Of a stretch of 64,000 nucleotides of DNA, positions 52,503 to 61,599 are shown one piece after another. A program made the position numbers and the translations under genes. The stretch lies in NCBI RefSeq assembly GCF_000383595.1, contig NZ_KB911581.1, positions 682,001 to 746,000 on the forward strand. The letters are read 5' to 3'. This DNA comes from Streptomyces bottropensis ATCC 25435 (GTDB taxonomy: Bacteria; Actinomycetota; Actinomycetes; Streptomycetales; Streptomycetaceae). Under the pieces are notes generated by a model. It saw only the letters and a list, made by a program, of their open reading frames with translations, was not told where the DNA came from and searched no databases. Position 1 is the stretch's first letter, and each line of letters opens with the position of its first letter.

Positions 52503-53693
52503 CTACTCGCCCGCGACCTTCCCCACCAGCGCCACGAAGTCCGCCACGGCCCTGCTCACGTCCGCCGCCGTCCACTCCAGGGCGGCCGCGCGCACCTCGA
52601 TCTCGGTGACCGCCAGCCCCGGCCCGCCCTGGTCCCATGGCCGGGCGAAGAGCAGCGCGCCCGTCTGCTCGCCCTGCCGGACGGCGGCCTCCGCGACGAC
52701 GTCGACCTCGTACGGCAGCCAGACCTGGAACTCGTTGGTGTGGGGCTCCTCGGGGTGCACCCGGGCCCAGGGCACGCCCGCCGCCGCGAACCCCTCTCGC
52801 AGCGCGGCGGCGACCACGCGCGCGTGACGGACGTACTCCGGCAGCCGGGGCAGCTCGCGCTCCAGACCGACGAGGGCCGACAGCGCGGTGGGGAACTGCT
52901 GGAAGACCTGGCCGCCGTACCGGTGCCGCCAGGCCTTCGCCTCGTCGACCAGGGTCCGGGGGCCGGCGATCGCGGCACCGCCGTAGGCGCCGAGGGACTT
53001 GTAGTACGACACGTAGACGCTGTCGGCGAGGGCCGCGATCTCGGCCACCGGGCGGCCGAAGTGGGTCGCCGACTCCCACAGGCGCGCCCCGTCGAAGTGG
53101 ACCACCGCGTCCCGTTCGCGGGCGGCCTCGGTGACCTCCTCCAGCTCCTCCCAGGAGGGGAGCACGAAACCGGCCTCCCTGAGCGGGAGTTCGAGCATCA
53201 GCGCCCCGAAGGGCTCGTCGAGACCGCGTACGTCGTCGGCGGTCGGCAGCCGCGACTCGCTCGTCAGCCGCACCGGGCGCAACCCGCTGAGCTGGCTGAA
53301 CGCATGCCGCTCGTACATCTCGGGGTGGGCGAGGCCGTGCAGGGCGACGGCCGGGTTCCCGGTGCGGGCCGCCCAGCAGCGCAGCGCCACCTGCTGGGCC
53401 ATCGTGCCGGTCGGGAAGAACGCGGCGGCCTCCGTGCCGAGCAGCGCGGCGGTCCGCCTCTCCAGGGCCTCGACGACCCCGTTGCCGTACATGTCGGCCG
53501 TCTCGTCCAGGTCGTACACGTCGCCGGCCGCGTCCAGCAGCGCGAGCCGCTCCCGAAGCGTCGCCAGCGCGCTCGGGCGCGCCAGCACCCGCCCGGCCGC
53601 CCGGTGGGCCACCTGCCGCCGCCGGTACCGCCGCGCGGCCGGGGACTCCTCGGCGGCCGCCTCCTGCCCTGTGGTGTCCGCCGTGTCGCTCAT
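52503..53693 (-). CDS. Threonine aldolase/beta-eliminating lyase family protein
   Basis: 396 residues. PLP fold type I: DLDETADMYGNGVVEALERRTAALLGTEAAAFFPTGTMAQQVAL, LMLELPLREAGFVLPSWEEL, VVHFDGARLWES, and Schiff-base Lys in YVSYYKSLGAYGGAAIAG. Typical threonine aldolases have HxDGARxxNA and xxSKGLGAPxG; here SKGL is YKSL, so the substrate may differ. ATG 53693 (MSDTADTTGQ). Convergent with the TmrB-like remnant. Confidence 0.85.
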   Translation of the reverse strand: MSDTADTTGQEAAAEESPAARRYRRRQVAHRAAGRVLARPSALATLRERLALLDAAGDVYDLDETADMYGNGVVEALERRTAALLGTEAAAFFPTGTMAQQVALRCWAARTGNPAVALHGLAHPEMYERHAFSQLSGLRPVRLTSESRLPTADDVRGLDEPFGALMLELPLREAGFVLPSWEELEEVTEAARERDAVVHFDGARLWESATHFGRPVAEIAALADSVYVSYYKSLGAYGGAAIAGPRTLVDEAKAWRHRYGGQVFQQFPTALSALVGLERELPRLPEYVRHARVVAAALREGFAAAGVPWARVHPEEPHTNEFQVWLPYEVDVVAEAAVRQGEQTGALLFARPWDQGGPGLAVTEIEVRAAALEWTAADVSRAVADFVALVGKVAGE

Positions 53694-53901
53694 CCCGGGA
53701 TCATCCCCCGGGCCCGGCCCCGACGGCACCGGTTTTTCACGCCGCTTCCCGCGCATCCGGACCCTCGGACACGACCTGCGGAAACGTCCGGCGGCCACCC
53801 ACAGCCTGTGGACGACCGAACGCCTCTCGAACCAATCGCGTTAACATGACGAGAAATCGTCCGGTACCCGGAGCGGACTGGAACGGGAAGGCCACCACCG
53901 C

Positions 53902-54867
53902 GTGAGTACATTCGAGCAACCAGAGCCGAGGAACCGCCCCGCGCGGCTCGCCGTCGGGGTGGTCGGCGCCGGCCGCGTCGGTCCCGCGCTGGCGGCGTCG
54001 CTCCAGCTGGCGGGTCACCGCCCGGTGGCCGTCTCCGGCGTCTCCGAAGCCTCCCGCCGCCGCGCCGCCGAACTGCTGCCCGACGTCCCGCTGATGCCCC
54101 CCGCCGACGTGCTGCGCCACGCGGACCTGGTCCTGCTGACCGTCCCCGACGACGCCCTGCCGGGGCTGGTCGAGGGCCTCGCCGAGACCGGTTCCGTACG
54201 CCCGGGGCAGCTCCTCGTGCACACCTCCGGCCGGTACGGCGCGAAGGTCCTGGACCCCGCTCTCAGGGCCGGCGCGCTGCCGCTGGCGCTGCACCCCGCG
54301 ATGACGTTCACGGGGACCGCGGTGGACGTGCAGCGGCTCGCGGGGTGCTCCTTCGGGGTCACGGCCCCGCACGAGCTGCGGATGGCCGCCGAGGCGCTGG
54401 TGATCGAGATGGGCGGCGAGCCCGAGTGGATCGCCGAGGAGAGTCGCCCGCTCTACCACGCGGCCCTCGCCCTGGGCGCCAACCACCTGGTCACCCTGGT
54501 CGCCCAGTCCATGGAGCTGTTGCGCACGGCCGGTGTCACCGCCCCCGACCGCATGCTCGGCCCCCTGCTCGGCGCCGCCCTGGACAACGCGCTCAGGTCG
54601 GGCGACGCGGCGCTCACCGGCCCCGTCGCGCGCGGGGACGCCGGCACGGTCGCCGCGCACGTCGCCGAGCTGCGCGCGCACGCACCGGCCACCGTCGCCG
54701 GGTATCTGGCGATGGCCCGCGCGACCGCCGACCGCGCCCTCGCCCACGGCCTGCTCAAGCCGGAACTGGCCGAGGACCTCCTCGGCGTGCTCGCGGGCAC
54801 GACGGAAGGCACCGCAGGTGCGGGCGGCACCGACGGGACCGACGGGACCGAAGGGGACACCCGATGA
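53902..54867 (+). CDS. Rossmann-fold oxidoreductase, DUF2520 (panC-linked)
   Basis: 321 residues. N-terminal NAD(P) motif [36 protein letters not shown] and a second domain (DUF2520; [52 protein letters not shown]). Looks like a dehydrogenase of the 6PGDH-like group. It is fused in expression to panC by an ATGA overlap; a ketopantoate reductase role is plausible but unproven. GTG 53902, with GGGAAGG 10 nt upstream. TAACAT at 53842 may be the operon's -10. Confidence 0.85.
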   Translation: MSTFEQPEPRNRPARLAVGVVGAGRVGPALAASLQLAGHRPVAVSGVSEASRRRAAELLPDVPLMPPADVLRHADLVLLTVPDDALPGLVEGLAETGSVRPGQLLVHTSGRYGAKVLDPALRAGALPLALHPAMTFTGTAVDVQRLAGCSFGVTAPHELRMAAEALVIEMGGEPEWIAEESRPLYHAALALGANHLVTLVAQSMELLRTAGVTAPDRMLGPLLGAALDNALRSGDAALTGPVARGDAGTVAAHVAELRAHAPATVAGYLAMARATADRALAHGLLKPELAEDLLGVLAGTTEGTAGAGGTDGTDGTEGDTR

Positions 54868-55856
54868 CCACCACCGTGCTGCGCACCGCCGACGAACTGC
54901 ACGCACGCGCGGGTGCGGGACGCCGGGCCGTCGTGATGACCATGGGCGCCCTGCACGAGGGCCACGCCACCCTGATCCGCACCGCGCGGGAGATCGCGGG
55001 CGGCACGGGCGAGGTCGTGGTGACGGTCTTCGTCAACCCCCTCCAGTTCGGCGCCGGCGAGGACCTCGACCGCTATCCGCGCACCCTGGACGCCGACGTC
55101 GAGCTCGCCGAGGCCGCGGGCGCCGACGTGGTGTTCGCCCCGGCCGTGGACGAGGTCTACCCGGGCGGCGAACCCCAGGTCCGGATCACCGCGGGTCCCA
55201 TGGGGGAGCGCCTGGAGGGCGCCGCCCGCCCCGGCCACTTCGACGGCATGCTCACCGTCGTCGCCAAGCTGCTGCACCTCACCCGCCCCGACGTGGCGCT
55301 CTACGGCCAGAAGGACGCCCAGCAGCTCGCCCTGATCCGCCGCATGGTCCGCGACCTGAACTTCCGGATGGACATCGTGGGCGTGCCGACCGTCCGGGAG
55401 GACGACGGCCTGGCCCTGTCCAGCCGCAACCGGTATCTGTCCACCGAGGAGCGCCGCACCGCCCTCGCCCTCTCCCAGGCGCTGTTCGCGGGCCGTGACC
55501 GGCACGCCGCGCAGGAGGCGCTGCGCGCGCGGGCCCGCGAGGTGCCCGCCACGCGCGCGCGTGCCGAGGCCCTGAGCGCGATCGGCGAGTCCCGCGCGGC
55601 CGCCGACGCGCACGCCATGGCCAAGTCCGCCCCCGGCGGCCCGGCCGCCGTCCGCGCCGCCGCCCGCCTGGTCCTCGACGAGGCCCTGCGCATGAAGCCG
55701 CCGCTCGCCCTGGACTACCTGGCCCTGGTCGACCCGTCCGACTTCACCGACATCCCCGACGACTTCACCGGCGAGGCCGTCCTCGCCGTCGCGGCCCGGG
55801 TGGGGACGACACGGCTGATCGACAACATCCCCCTGACCTTCGGAGCCGCCTCGTGA
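54864..55856 (+). CDS. panC: Pantothenate synthetase
   Basis: 330 residues. ATP-dependent joining of pantoate and beta-alanine. Motifs [14 protein letters not shown] (HxGH), [56 protein letters not shown] and [15 protein letters not shown] are complete. ATG overlaps the DUF2520 stop; its own stop overlaps the nadB GTG. Confidence 0.96.
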   Translation: MTTTVLRTADELHARAGAGRRAVVMTMGALHEGHATLIRTAREIAGGTGEVVVTVFVNPLQFGAGEDLDRYPRTLDADVELAEAAGADVVFAPAVDEVYPGGEPQVRITAGPMGERLEGAARPGHFDGMLTVVAKLLHLTRPDVALYGQKDAQQLALIRRMVRDLNFRMDIVGVPTVREDDGLALSSRNRYLSTEERRTALALSQALFAGRDRHAAQEALRARAREVPATRARAEALSAIGESRAAADAHAMAKSAPGGPAAVRAAARLVLDEALRMKPPLALDYLALVDPSDFTDIPDDFTGEAVLAVAARVGTTRLIDNIPLTFGAAS

Positions 55857-57568
55857 CCAGCACAGGCATACGACTGCACGCGCCGGCCCCGGGCTGGTCC
55901 GTCGACGCCGACGTCGTGGTCGTCGGCTCGGGCGTCGCCGGCCTCACCGCCGCGCTGCGCTGCGAGGCCGCCGGCCTCAGCACGGTCGTCGTCACCAAGG
56001 CCCGCCTCGACGACGGCTCCACCCGCTGGGCCCAGGGCGGCATCGCCGCCGCTCTCGGCGAGGGCGACACCCCCGAGCAGCACCAGGACGACACCCTGGT
56101 GGCCGGCGCGGGCCTGTGCGACGAGGAGGCGGTACGGCTCCTCGTCACCGAGGGCCCCGACGCCGTACGCCGCCTGATCGCGACCGGCGCCCACTTCGAC
56201 GAGTCGGAGGAGGGCGGCCTGGAGCTGACCCGCGAGGGCGGCCACCACCGCCGCCGCATCGCCCACGCGGGCGGCGACGCGACCGGCGCCGAGATCTCCC
56301 GGGCACTCGTCGAGGCGGTCCGCGCGCGGGGACTGCGCACGGTGGAGAACGCGCTCGTCCTGGACCTCCTGCTGGACGCCGACGGCCGCACCGCCGGTGT
56401 CACCCTGCACGTCATGGGCGAGGGCCAGCACGACGGCGTGGGAGCCGTCCACGCCCCGGCGGTCGTCCTCGCGACGGGCGGCATGGGCCAGGTCTTCTCG
56501 GCGACGACCAACCCGTCGGTGTCCACCGGCGACGGCGTCGCGCTCGCGCTCCGGGCCGGCGCCGAGGTCTCCGACCTCGAATTCGTCCAGTTCCACCCGA
56601 CCGTGCTGTTCCTGGGCGCCGACGCGGAGGGCCAGCAGCCCCTCGTCTCCGAGGCCGTACGCGGCGAGGGCGCCCACCTGGTCGACGCCGGCGGTGTCCG
56701 CTTCATGCTCGGGCAGCACGAGCTGGCCGAACTGGCGCCCCGCGACATCGTCGCCAAGGGCATCATGCGCCGCATGCAGGAACAGGGCGCCGAGCACATG
56801 TACCTCGACGCCCGGCACTTCGGCGCCCACATGTGGGAGCACCGCTTCCCGACGATCCTCGCCGCCTGCCGCGCCCACGGCCTCGACCCCGTCACCGAAC
56901 CCATCCCGGTCGCCCCGGCCGCCCACTACGCCTCCGGCGGGGTGCGCACCGACTCCCACGGCCGCACCACCGTCCCCGGCCTCTACGCCTGCGGCGAGGT
57001 CGCCTGCACCGGCGTCCACGGCGCCAACCGGCTGGCCTCGAACTCCCTCCTGGAGGGCCTGGTCTACGCCGAGCGCATCGTCGCCGACATCGCCGCCGCC
57101 CACGCGGGCGACGACCTCCACGCGCGCGTGCCCCAGCCCGTCCCGTACGCCGAGAAGCCCGCGCACCCGCTGCTCGAACCGGAGATCCGCTTCGCGATCC
57201 AGCGGACCATGACCGAGGGCGCCGGCGTCCTGCGCTCCGCGACCTCCCTCGCGACCGCCGCGGCGGCCCTGGACCGGCTGCACGCGCAGGCCCGCGACAC
57301 CCTCGCCGAGAACGGCAAGACGGCCGAGCCCGGCGTCGACACCTGGGAGACCACCAACCTCCTGTGCGTGGCCCGCGTCCTGGTCGCCGCCGCCCGGCTG
57401 CGTGAGGAGACGCGCGGCTGCCACTGGCGCGAGGACCGCGCCGACCGCGACGACGCCGCCTGGCGCCGCCACATCGTCGTACGGCTGAATCCGGACCGGA
57501 CCCTCGCCGTACACACCACCGATACCGCAGACTTCCCCCCGACCCGGCCGCATCACCAGGAGCAGTGA
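55853..57568 (+). CDS. nadB: L-aspartate oxidase
   Basis: 571 residues. FAD enzyme converting aspartate to iminoaspartate for NAD synthesis. FAD motif [23 protein letters not shown], substrate loop [13 protein letters not shown], and [55 protein letters not shown]. Catalytic Arg in NRLASNSL. No nadA is in this operon. GTGA overlap with panC. Confidence 0.95.
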   Translation: MTSTGIRLHAPAPGWSVDADVVVVGSGVAGLTAALRCEAAGLSTVVVTKARLDDGSTRWAQGGIAAALGEGDTPEQHQDDTLVAGAGLCDEEAVRLLVTEGPDAVRRLIATGAHFDESEEGGLELTREGGHHRRRIAHAGGDATGAEISRALVEAVRARGLRTVENALVLDLLLDADGRTAGVTLHVMGEGQHDGVGAVHAPAVVLATGGMGQVFSATTNPSVSTGDGVALALRAGAEVSDLEFVQFHPTVLFLGADAEGQQPLVSEAVRGEGAHLVDAGGVRFMLGQHELAELAPRDIVAKGIMRRMQEQGAEHMYLDARHFGAHMWEHRFPTILAACRAHGLDPVTEPIPVAPAAHYASGGVRTDSHGRTTVPGLYACGEVACTGVHGANRLASNSLLEGLVYAERIVADIAAAHAGDDLHARVPQPVPYAEKPAHPLLEPEIRFAIQRTMTEGAGVLRSATSLATAAAALDRLHAQARDTLAENGKTAEPGVDTWETTNLLCVARVLVAAARLREETRGCHWREDRADRDDAAWRRHIVVRLNPDRTLAVHTTDTADFPPTRPHHQEQ

Positions 57569-57573
57569 CAGAC

Positions 57574-58560
57574 GTGAGCACCCCCGAACTTCCCCTCGCC
57601 TCCGGCGGCGGCTGCGGCGACGGCTGCGCCTGTGGCGCAGCCGACGGGCCGGCCGAAGAGGAGTACCTGGAGTGCGGGCTCGACCCCGCGCTCGCCCAGC
57701 TCCTGGCCGACGCCGGGCTCGATCCCGTGGAGGTCGAGGACATCGCCAACGTCGCGATCCAGGAGGACCTCGACCACGGTGTGGACGTCACCACGGTCGC
57801 GACCATCCCCGAGGACGCCCGCGCCACCGCCGACTTCACCGCCCGCGAGGGCGGCGTCGTGGCGGGCCTCAGGATCGCCGAGGCGGTTCTCTCGGTCGCC
57901 TGCACGGACGAGTTCGAGGTCGAGCGGCACGTCGACGACGGCGACCGCGTCGAGGCCGGCCAGAAGCTCCTCAGCGTCACCGGCGCCACCCGCGACCTCC
58001 TCACCGCCGAGCGCAGCGCCCTGAACCTGCTGTGCCGCCTCTCCGGCATCGCCACCGCCACGCGCGCGTGGGCGGACACCCTGGAGGGCACGAAGGCGAA
58101 GGTGCGCGACACCCGTAAGACGACGCCGGGTCTGCGCTCCCTGGAGAAGTTCGCGGTCCGCTGCGGCGGCGGGGTCAACCACCGCATGTCCCTCTCGGAC
58201 GCGGCCCTCGTCAAGGACAACCACGTGGTCGCCGCCGGTGGTGTCGCCCAGGCCTTCGAGGCCGTGCGCGCGATGTTCCCCGAGGTGCCCATCGAGGTCG
58301 AGGTGGACACCCTCCACCAGTTGCGCGAGGTCATCGACGCGGGCGCCGACCTGATCCTCCTCGACAACTTCACGCCGATCGAGTGCGAGGAGGCCGTGGC
58401 GCTCGTCGACGGCCGCGCCCTCCTGGAGGCGTCGGGCCGCCTGACCCTCACCAACGCGAAGGCGTACGCGGACACCGGCGTCGACTTCCTGGCCGTCGGG
58501 GCCCTGACGCACTCGTCCCCGATCCTGGACATCGGCCTCGACCTGCGCGCGGCCGAGTAG
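57574..58560 (+). CDS. nadC: Nicotinate-nucleotide pyrophosphorylase (carboxylating)
   Basis: 328 residues. Quinolinate + PRPP to nicotinate mononucleotide. Core DVTTVATIPEDARATADFTAREGGVVAGL, LLTAERSALNLLCRLSGIATATRAW, DTRKTTPGLRSLEKFAVRCGGGVNHRMSLSDAALVKDNHV, VEVDTLHQLREVIDAGADLILLDNF. An N-terminal extension of about 30 residues contains a Cys cluster (CGDGCACG). GTG 57574 has AGGAG at 11 nt; GTG 57565, overlapping the nadB stop, has it at 2 nt. Confidence 0.95.
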   Translation: MSTPELPLASGGGCGDGCACGAADGPAEEEYLECGLDPALAQLLADAGLDPVEVEDIANVAIQEDLDHGVDVTTVATIPEDARATADFTAREGGVVAGLRIAEAVLSVACTDEFEVERHVDDGDRVEAGQKLLSVTGATRDLLTAERSALNLLCRLSGIATATRAWADTLEGTKAKVRDTRKTTPGLRSLEKFAVRCGGGVNHRMSLSDAALVKDNHVVAAGGVAQAFEAVRAMFPEVPIEVEVDTLHQLREVIDAGADLILLDNFTPIECEEAVALVDGRALLEASGRLTLTNAKAYADTGVDFLAVGALTHSSPILDIGLDLRAAE

Positions 58561-58573
58561 AGCGGGGACGGCC

Positions 58574-59371
58574 ATGCTGCTGACGATCGACGTGGGCAAC
58601 ACCCACACCGTCCTCGGTCTGTTCGACGGCGAGGACATCGTCGAACACTGGCGCATCTCCACCGACGCGCGCCGCACCGCCGACGAACTGGCGGTCCTCC
58701 TCCAGGGCCTCATGGGCATGCACCCGCTCCTCGGCGAGGAACTGGGCGACGGCATCGACGGCATCGCCATCTGCGCCACCGTCCCGTCCGTCCTGCACGA
58801 GCTGCGCGAGGTGACCCGCCGCTACTACGGCGACGTCCCCGCGGTCCTCGTCGAGCCGGGGGTCAAGACGGGCGTCCCGATCCTCACGGACAACCCCAAG
58901 GAGGTCGGCGCCGACCGCATCATCAACGCCGTCGCCGCCGTCGAGCTGTACGGCGGCCCGGCCGTCGTCGTCGACTTCGGTACGGCGACGACGTTCGACG
59001 CGGTCAGCGCGCGCGGGGAGTACGTGGGCGGCGTCATCGCCCCCGGCATCGAGATCTCCGTCGAGGCGCTCGGCGTCAAGGGCGCCCAGCTCCGCAAGAT
59101 CGAGGTGGCCCGGCCGCGCAGTGTGATCGGCAAGAACACGGTCGAGGCGATGCAGTCCGGGATCGTCTACGGGTTCGCCGGGCAGGTCGACGGGGTGGTG
59201 GGCCGGATGGTCCGTGAGCTGGCCGACGATCCCGAGGACGTGACGGTCATCGCGACGGGTGGGCTCGCGCCGATGGTGCTCGGCGAGTCGTCCGTGATCG
59301 ACGAACACGAGCCGTGGCTGACGCTGATCGGGTTGCGGCTGGTCTACGAGCGGAACGTGTCGCGTCTCTGA
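58574..59371 (+). CDS. coaX: Type III pantothenate kinase
   Basis: 265 residues. First step from pantothenate to CoA. ASKHA-type motifs LLTIDVGNTHTVLGLFDG, PKEVGADRIINAVAAVELYGGPAVVVDFGTATTFDAVSARGEYVGGVIAPGIEIS, QSGIVYGFAGQVDGVV and VTVIATGGLAPMV. 13 nt after nadC; joins panC in CoA synthesis. Followed by a long hairpin. Confidence 0.96.
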   Translation: MLLTIDVGNTHTVLGLFDGEDIVEHWRISTDARRTADELAVLLQGLMGMHPLLGEELGDGIDGIAICATVPSVLHELREVTRRYYGDVPAVLVEPGVKTGVPILTDNPKEVGADRIINAVAAVELYGGPAVVVDFGTATTFDAVSARGEYVGGVIAPGIEISVEALGVKGAQLRKIEVARPRSVIGKNTVEAMQSGIVYGFAGQVDGVVGRMVRELADDPEDVTVIATGGLAPMVLGESSVIDEHEPWLTLIGLRLVYERNVSRL

Positions 59372-59400
59372 GGGGCGCGGTGGGGGGTGAGGGCGGGGCG

Positions 59401-59464
59401 CGTCGGCGGGTGCGGGTGAGTGGGAACTGCGCGAGACGCCCCACCGGACCCGCACCCGCCGACG
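59401..59464. terminator. Long hairpin of the dispersed-repeat type after coaX
   Basis: 17-bp perfect arms CGTCGGCGGGTGCGGGT (59401-59417) and its complement (59448-59464); the 30-nt loop includes GGGAACTGCGCGAGA, the same block found in the 22527 repeat, and a further 5-bp stem. Probable terminator for the panC-coaX operon. Confidence 0.75.
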
Positions 59465-59579
59465 CACCCACACCCCACACACCCCACACCCCCACCCCTC
59501 ACCACGCCCCCGGTCCACCCAGGCGGGTGGTCCCCCGCGCCACACGCCCCCATCAACCCTCTTTTGTCTGATTAGCGCG

Positions 59580-59585
59580 TATCGT
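59580..59585 (+). promoter_or_regulatory. -10 element of leaderless promoter for the 220-residue protein gene
   Basis: TATCGT, 6 nt, ATG 59592; no ribosome-binding site. Confidence 0.55.
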
Positions 59586-59591
59586 CGCCGC

Positions 59592-60254
59592 ATGCCCACG
59601 CCCCACGGAACCCGCGGCGGCATGGCGTTCGGCGCCGAGGAGCTTCGCGTGCTCCGCCGTGCCCTCGCCCTCGCCCTCAACCCCACCCCCGCCTCGGCGC
59701 AGGAGGTGCAGGACTGCCTCCGGCTCGCCGAGTCCGTCGACGAGGCGACCCGTGAGGAAGCCCGTCTGAGGGCCTTCCTGCTGGCCGACCTCGCCCGCTA
59801 CCGGGCCGCCCTCCCCGGCACCGTCACGGGCTACGCGGCCCTCCTCGCGCAGGCCCTGGACGCCGGGTACCACCCCCGCCCGGACGATCTCGCCGCCCTG
59901 CGCGCGCTGCGCGGCAACCCCACCGCCGCGTCCCTCCTGGAGCGTTGCCGCCCGATGATCGTCCCCGCCTCCCGCTCCGGCTCCGGCCGCTCCCGGCTCC
60001 GGCTCACCGCCCTCCCCGGCGGCCTGCCGGCATCCGCCACGCGCGCGTACGCCGCCGCCGGGGACCCCGCCGAGCCCAAGCCCGCCCGGCCGTCCCGTCC
60101 CGCCCGGCCCGCCGAGAAGCCGGGCCCCGTGCCCCGCCCGGACGCCCCGAGCCCGGCCCGCCGCCCCGTCCCCACCCCCGGCGAGGTCTTCCCGCCCAAG
60201 CGCAGACCGGCCGCCCCGCCCGCGAACCCGCCCCAACAGCTGGCCGCCGTCTGA
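59592..60254 (+). CDS. Conserved hypothetical protein, helical with Pro-rich tail
   Basis: 220 residues. Residues 10-120 are predicted helical (EELRVLRRALALALNPTPASAQEVQDCLRLAESVDEATREEARLRAFLLADLARYRAALPG); the rest is a basic Pro/Ala/Arg tail. No known family. Possibly DNA- or protein-binding, but nothing in the sequence proves it. Precedes a 62-residue membrane peptide gene by 19 bp. Confidence 0.7.
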   Translation: MPTPHGTRGGMAFGAEELRVLRRALALALNPTPASAQEVQDCLRLAESVDEATREEARLRAFLLADLARYRAALPGTVTGYAALLAQALDAGYHPRPDDLAALRALRGNPTAASLLERCRPMIVPASRSGSGRSRLRLTALPGGLPASATRAYAAAGDPAEPKPARPSRPARPAEKPGPVPRPDAPSPARRPVPTPGEVFPPKRRPAAPPANPPQQLAAV

Positions 60255-60261
60255 CGCTGGC

Positions 60262-60267
60262 TACCCT
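60262..60267 (+). promoter_or_regulatory. -10 element of leaderless promoter for the 62-residue protein gene
   Basis: TACCCT, 6 nt, ATG 60274, within the 19-bp gap after the previous gene. Confidence 0.55.
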
Positions 60268-60273
60268 GGACCC

Positions 60274-60462
60274 ATGGACTACGTCTCCGCGCTGCTGCCC
60301 CCCTTCGTGATGGCCGTGCTGTTCATCGCCGTCATCAGGGTGATCGTGAAGACCCAGGGCGGGCCCAACAAGGCCAAGGAGGACGCGGTGGTCGACGCGG
60401 CCCTCGCCCGCGCGGAGAACGCCCGCCAGGCCGGCGACGGCCCGAAGGGCACCAGCGCCTGA
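60274..60462 (+). CDS. Small single-pass membrane protein
   Basis: 62 residues: one transmembrane helix (LLPPFVMAVLFIAVIRVIV, about residues 7-25), then a charged tail with NKAKEDAVVDAALARAENARQ. Conserved small protein of streptomycetes as I recall; function unknown. Terminated by a strong hairpin. Confidence 0.75.
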   Translation: MDYVSALLPPFVMAVLFIAVIRVIVKTQGGPNKAKEDAVVDAALARAENARQAGDGPKGTSA

Positions 60463-60477
60463 CGCGACACCTCCCTC

Positions 60478-60518
60478 GGCGTACGACTCGTGTGTTTTTC
60501 GAGTCGTACGCCCTTTTT
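60478..60518 (+). terminator. Intrinsic terminator with T-run
   Basis: 13-bp perfect stem GGCGTACGACTCG (60478-60490) with its complement (60500-60512), followed by CTTTTT. Confidence 0.93.
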
Positions 60519-60544
60519 GTTCTGTCTGTCGGGGTCTCTTCGGA

Positions 60545-60550
60545 TATTGT
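60545..60550 (+). promoter_or_regulatory. -10 element of the blaI-like gene
   Basis: TATTGT, 8 nt before GTG 60559; nearly leaderless. Confidence 0.5.
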
Positions 60551-60558
60551 GCGGAACT

Positions 60559-61056
60559 GTGCCTCGCCCCTTGGGAGAACTCGAAGACGCGGTCATGACG
60601 CGGGTGTGGAAGTGGAACCGCCCGGTGACCGTTCGGGAAGTCCTGGAAGACCTCCAGAAGGAACGGTCCATCGCGTACACCACGGTGATGACCGTTCTGG
60701 ACAATCTCCATCAGAAGGGCTGGGTGCGCCGGGAGGCGGAAGGCCGGGCCTATCGATATGAGGCGGTCTCCACACGCGCTGCCTACGCGGCCGCACTGAT
60801 GAACGAGGCCTGGTCGCAGAGCGACAACCCGGCGGCGGCCCTCGTCGCCTTCTTCGGGATGATGAGCGAGGAACAGCGGCAGGCGCTCACCGACGCCGTA
60901 CGCATCGTGCAGGGCCCCGACGCCGTCAAACCCGAACCGGCCGACACCGCCGCCCCGGTCGTCGAAACCCCTGTTGAAACCGCCGGCGAATCCGCCGAAT
61001 CGTCCGGTGAAACACAGGGGACCCCCGGCGAATCCCCGGATCTCCCCGGGCGATAG
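60559..61056 (+). CDS. BlaI/MecI/CopY family transcriptional repressor
   Basis: 165 residues. Winged helix LGELEDAVMTRVWKWNRPVTVREVLEDLQKERSIAYTTVMTVLDNLHQKGWVRREAEGRAYRYEAV, dimerisation helices to about residue 115, then an acidic disordered tail (VETPVETAGESAESSGET). No BlaR-type sensor protease is adjacent. GTG 60559 begins the conserved domain. Confidence 0.88.
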   Translation: MPRPLGELEDAVMTRVWKWNRPVTVREVLEDLQKERSIAYTTVMTVLDNLHQKGWVRREAEGRAYRYEAVSTRAAYAAALMNEAWSQSDNPAAALVAFFGMMSEEQRQALTDAVRIVQGPDAVKPEPADTAAPVVETPVETAGESAESSGETQGTPGESPDLPGR

Positions 61057-61059
61057 CGT
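61054..61059 (+). promoter_or_regulatory. -10 element of leaderless GNAT promoter overlapping the blaI stop
   Basis: TAGCGT, 6 nt, ATG 61066. The TAG is also the stop codon of the upstream gene. Confidence 0.5.
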
Positions 61060-61065
61060 CCGCTC

Positions 61066-61599
61066 ATGCCAGCATCGCGTCCCGAAGTCACCTCAAAAGC
61101 CATCACCGTCCGGCGGGCTCGGACCAGCGATGTCCCGCACGTGCGCCGCCTGCTCGACGCGTACGTCCAGTCCAGCATCCTGCTGGACAAAGCGACGGTC
61201 ACGCTTTACGAGGACCTTCAGGAGTTCTGGGTCGCGGAACGGGACGACAACGCCGAGGTCGTCGGCTGCGGCGCGCTGCACGTGATGTGGGAAGACCTCG
61301 CGGAAGTCCGCACTCTCGCCGTGCACCCGGAAGCCAAGGGTCTCGGCGTCGGCCACCAGTTGCTGGAGAAGTTGCTCCACACCGCTCGCTGGCTGGGTGT
61401 TCGCCGGGTTTTCTGTCTGACCTTCGAAGTCGAGTTCTTCGCGAAGCACGGCTTCGTGGAGATCGGCGAGACTCCGGTGGACACCGATGTCTACGCCGAG
61501 CTGCTGCGTTCCTATGACGAGGGCGTCGCGGAGTTCCTCGGTCTCGAACGGGTGAAACCGAACACCTTGGGCAACAGCCGGATGCTTCTGCATCTGTGA
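61066..61599 (+). CDS. GNAT N-acetyltransferase (short ArgA-like amino-acid acetyltransferase)
   Basis: 177 residues. Acetyl-CoA motif VRTLAVHPEAKGLGVGHQLLEKLL (V/I-x-x-x-x-Q/R-x-x-G-x-G/A form), N-terminal TVRRARTSDVPHVRRLLDAY, and C-terminal RRVFCLTFEVEFFAKHGFVEIGETPVDTDVYAELLRSYDEGVAEFLGLERVKPNTLGNSRMLLHL, typical of short N-acetylglutamate synthases. Likely makes N-acetylglutamate for arginine synthesis; not proven. Confidence 0.87.
   Translation: MPASRPEVTSKAITVRRARTSDVPHVRRLLDAYVQSSILLDKATVTLYEDLQEFWVAERDDNAEVVGCGALHVMWEDLAEVRTLAVHPEAKGLGVGHQLLEKLLHTARWLGVRRVFCLTFEVEFFAKHGFVEIGETPVDTDVYAELLRSYDEGVAEFLGLERVKPNTLGNSRMLLHL

Noticed and set aside
52015..52827. 270-residue frame joining the response regulator end to the aldolase region
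   Set aside because: It is a composite of off-frame regulator sequence, the TmrB-like remnant and antisense of the aldolase gene.
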